Source of the DNA: Clostridia bacterium
GTDB taxonomy: Bacteria; Bacillota; Clostridia; Christensenellales; CAG-1252
Assembly: GCA_016296985.1 (NCBI GenBank)
Contig: JAEDHM010000071.1
Coordinates: 1 to 7,646 of the forward strand
Direction: 5' to 3'
DNA length: 7,646 nt
Shown one piece after another: positions 7,112 through 7,646 of this stretch. A program made the translations under genes and the position numbers. Every line of letters starts with the position of its first letter. Within the stretch, counting starts at the first letter, position 1. Under the pieces are notes generated by a model. The model ran no database searches. It saw nothing but the letters and a program-made list of their open reading frames with translations, and was not told the origin of the DNA.

Positions 7112-7411
7112 CTAATCTCCTTTTATTTTCGTTAATTCGCTTACTCTTACCTGAACGTTTGAAAGACTTTCTTCTACTCTCGCCATTCTTTCCGCTATGT
7201 TTCGATATCTTTCGTCAACGCTGGTTAGGTTTTTGTCCATTCTATCCACGGTGGACTTGATATGCCCAATGTCGGATAGAATTACGCCTTCTCCCTGTCC
7301 TTCGTCTTTGTGCCTTTGCTTTTCGTTTCTTTTAAACGCCATAAACGACAAAACAAAGCCTGCAACGGAAGTACAAAGTCCTATTGCGGTTACTACAATT
7401 GCGACGTTCAC
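7112..7411 (-). CDS. small membrane-anchored coiled-coil protein (phage lysis/tail-cassette type)
   Basis: This 99-residue protein starts at GTG and has an excellent ribosome site. Residues about 3-25 form one hydrophobic helix (IVVTAIGLCTSVAGFVLSFM) with no signal-peptidase motif, so it is a probable N-terminal anchor. Residues about 28-48 are charged and Gly/Gln-rich. Residues about 48-95 are a predicted amphipathic coiled coil with heptad-spaced I/V/L/M and many K/E/R. Small anchor-plus-coil proteins next to a holin are common in Gram-positive phage lysis cassettes (compare XhlA, which has its helix at the other end), but I cannot name a family. The stop TAG (7112-7114) lies inside the ribosome site of the next gene, so the two are cotranslated. 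Inferred role: a partner of the holin, or a cell-surface adaptor for the RHS protein. Confidence 0.8.
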   Translation of the reverse strand: MNVAIVVTAIGLCTSVAGFVLSFMAFKRNEKQRHKDEGQGEGVILSDIGHIKSTVDRMDKNLTSVDERYRNIAERMARVEESLSNVQVRVSELTKIKGD

Positions 7412-7418
7412 TTTTCAT

Positions 7419-7427
7419 CACCTCCTT
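7419..7427 (-). promoter_or_regulatory. near-perfect ribosome binding site that fixes a GTG start
   Basis: The minus strand reads AAGGAGGTG (7427-7419), which continues as AAGGAGGTGAT, an almost full complement of the 16S rRNA 3' end. There are nine bases between AGGAGG and the GTG at 7411. An ATG overlapping the Shine-Dalgarno itself is in another frame and too close to be used. This strongly supports 7411 as the start of the first operon gene. Confidence 0.8.
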
Positions 7428-7510
7428 GTGTATTCTTAAGACTTTCCTGAAAATTGGGTGAGAGAAAACTTCTGACAACGTCTTGTTGTGATTAAAAGAA
7501 AAATTAAAAA

Positions 7511-7533
7511 TGATACCGATTAACCCCTTATCA
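7511..7533 (-). terminator. weak hairpin followed by a U-rich tract
   Basis: Minus-strand TGATA (7533-7529) can pair with TATCA (7515-7511) around a 13-nt loop, and is followed by a T-rich run (TTTTTAATTTTTCTTTT). It sits directly on the stop of the possible upstream ORF. The stem is only 5 bp and AT-rich, so it would be at most a leaky terminator or attenuator. Low confidence. Confidence 0.15.
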
Positions 7534-7590
7534 ATAATCTTTCACCTTTTCCCTTATCCTTTTCCCCCTTATCGAGTTTTCCGCCTTATC
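7526..7590 (-). repeat. four GATAAGG heptamers in the leader
   Basis: GATAAGG occurs on the minus strand at 7590-7584, 7573-7567, 7558-7552 and 7532-7526, with start-to-start spacings of 17, 15 and 26 bp. The first three are each followed by a G/A-rich stretch containing GAAAA, so the repeated unit is roughly GATAAGGsGGAAAA. They lie between the candidate promoter and the first operon gene. They could be protein-binding sites, a purine-rich leader element, or degenerate lysine/arginine codons of a coding tail. Function unknown. Confidence 0.35.
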
Positions 7591-7646
7591 AGGTGCGTCT
7601 TCTTTCCATATAATAGTCAAGTCACTTGTCAAAGTCAATAGGTAAA
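7531..7646 (-). CDS. possible 3' end of an upstream gene (partial)
   Basis: One minus-strand frame stays open from the window edge (first full codon at 7644) for 37 codons to a TGA at 7531-7533, immediately followed by an in-phase TAA. The peptide is charged and soluble-looking and ends ...REKVKDY, with internal segments such as SDLTIIWKEDAPDKAEN. The other two minus frames are broken by stops near the window edge. I do not recognise the sequence. An open frame of this length can arise by chance in AT-rich DNA, and the same bases contain a promoter-like sequence and a heptamer repeat, so this could equally be an untranslated leader. The rest of the gene, if real, lies outside the window. Confidence 0.3.
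   Translation of the reverse strand, partial: YLLTLTSDLTIIWKEDAPDKAENSIRGKRIREKVKDY
7610..7638 (-). promoter_or_regulatory. candidate housekeeping-sigma promoter with a palindrome in its spacer
   Basis: On the minus strand TTGACT (7638-7633) and TATTAT (7615-7610) are separated by 17 bp, one mismatch from consensus in the -35 box and one in the -10 box. The spacer contains an 11-bp perfect palindrome, CAAGT-G-ACTTG (7618-7628), and TGAC occurs four times across the element. If used, it would start transcription near 7603 and give a leader of about 190 nt before the first gene of the operon. It overlaps a possible upstream coding tail, so it may be fortuitous. No better promoter was seen closer to 7411. 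Confidence 0.35.

Noticed and set aside
7197..7439. 80-codon plus-strand ORF
   Set aside because: It is antisense to the membrane-anchor/coiled-coil gene, which has a near-perfect ribosome site and fits the operon spacing.
7430..7500. Hairpin ACAAC-AAGAC-GTTGT in the leader as a terminator or riboswitch
   Set aside because: The stem is only 5 bp, has no T-run and no conserved riboswitch core.
1..7646. tRNA, rRNA, CRISPR array
   Set aside because: No cloverleaf-like segments, rRNA motifs or regularly spaced short direct repeats with unique spacers were seen.

Overview
The window looks like an AT-rich, low-GC Gram-positive (Firmicutes, probably Clostridia-type) chromosome or prophage segment. 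The basis is near-perfect AGGAGG Shine-Dalgarno sites, AT-rich accessory genes, and a small phage holin of a type known from Gram-positive phages. Every gene I can support is on the minus strand, so the order below runs from high to low coordinates.

From 7646 to 7412 there may be the 3' tail of an upstream gene (about 37 codons, ending at 7531). The same stretch carries a plausible promoter (TTGACT-17-TATTAT, 7638 to 7610) and four GATAAGG heptamers. Three tightly coupled genes follow: a 99-residue protein with one membrane anchor and a coiled coil (7411-7112), a 101-residue Hol44/A118-type holin (7108-6803), and a 1,696-residue RHS/YD-repeat polymorphic toxin (6806-1716). The holin stop and rhs start overlap as ATGA. 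The rhs gene has no signal peptide, no PAAR domain and no recognisable secretion domain, and it occupies the place where an endolysin would be expected after a holin.

The last 196 residues of the RHS protein are the variable tip: a glycine-zipper hydrophobic segment followed by about 75 residues I cannot assign. One base after its stop comes the probable immunity gene (1714-1229), which encodes two membrane helices and a PH-like cytosolic domain. A tiny ORF with a perfect ribosome site follows (1202-1098) and looks like a frameshifted gene remnant. A bidirectional hairpin terminator (1001-1048) closes the unit.

Beyond the terminator, 974 to 1 holds a second, start-less RHS cassette in the same orientation. 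It repeats 739 bp of the rhs core with no difference (223-961 = 2383-3121), then switches to a different tip that runs off the window edge. This is the layout of a silent 'orphan' toxin tip. Recombination between the two direct repeats would delete exactly 2,160 bp (active tip, immunity gene, remnant, terminator) and fuse the orphan tip in frame to the full-length core. Together the locus reads as a phage-derived holin plus RHS toxin module with a switchable warhead.
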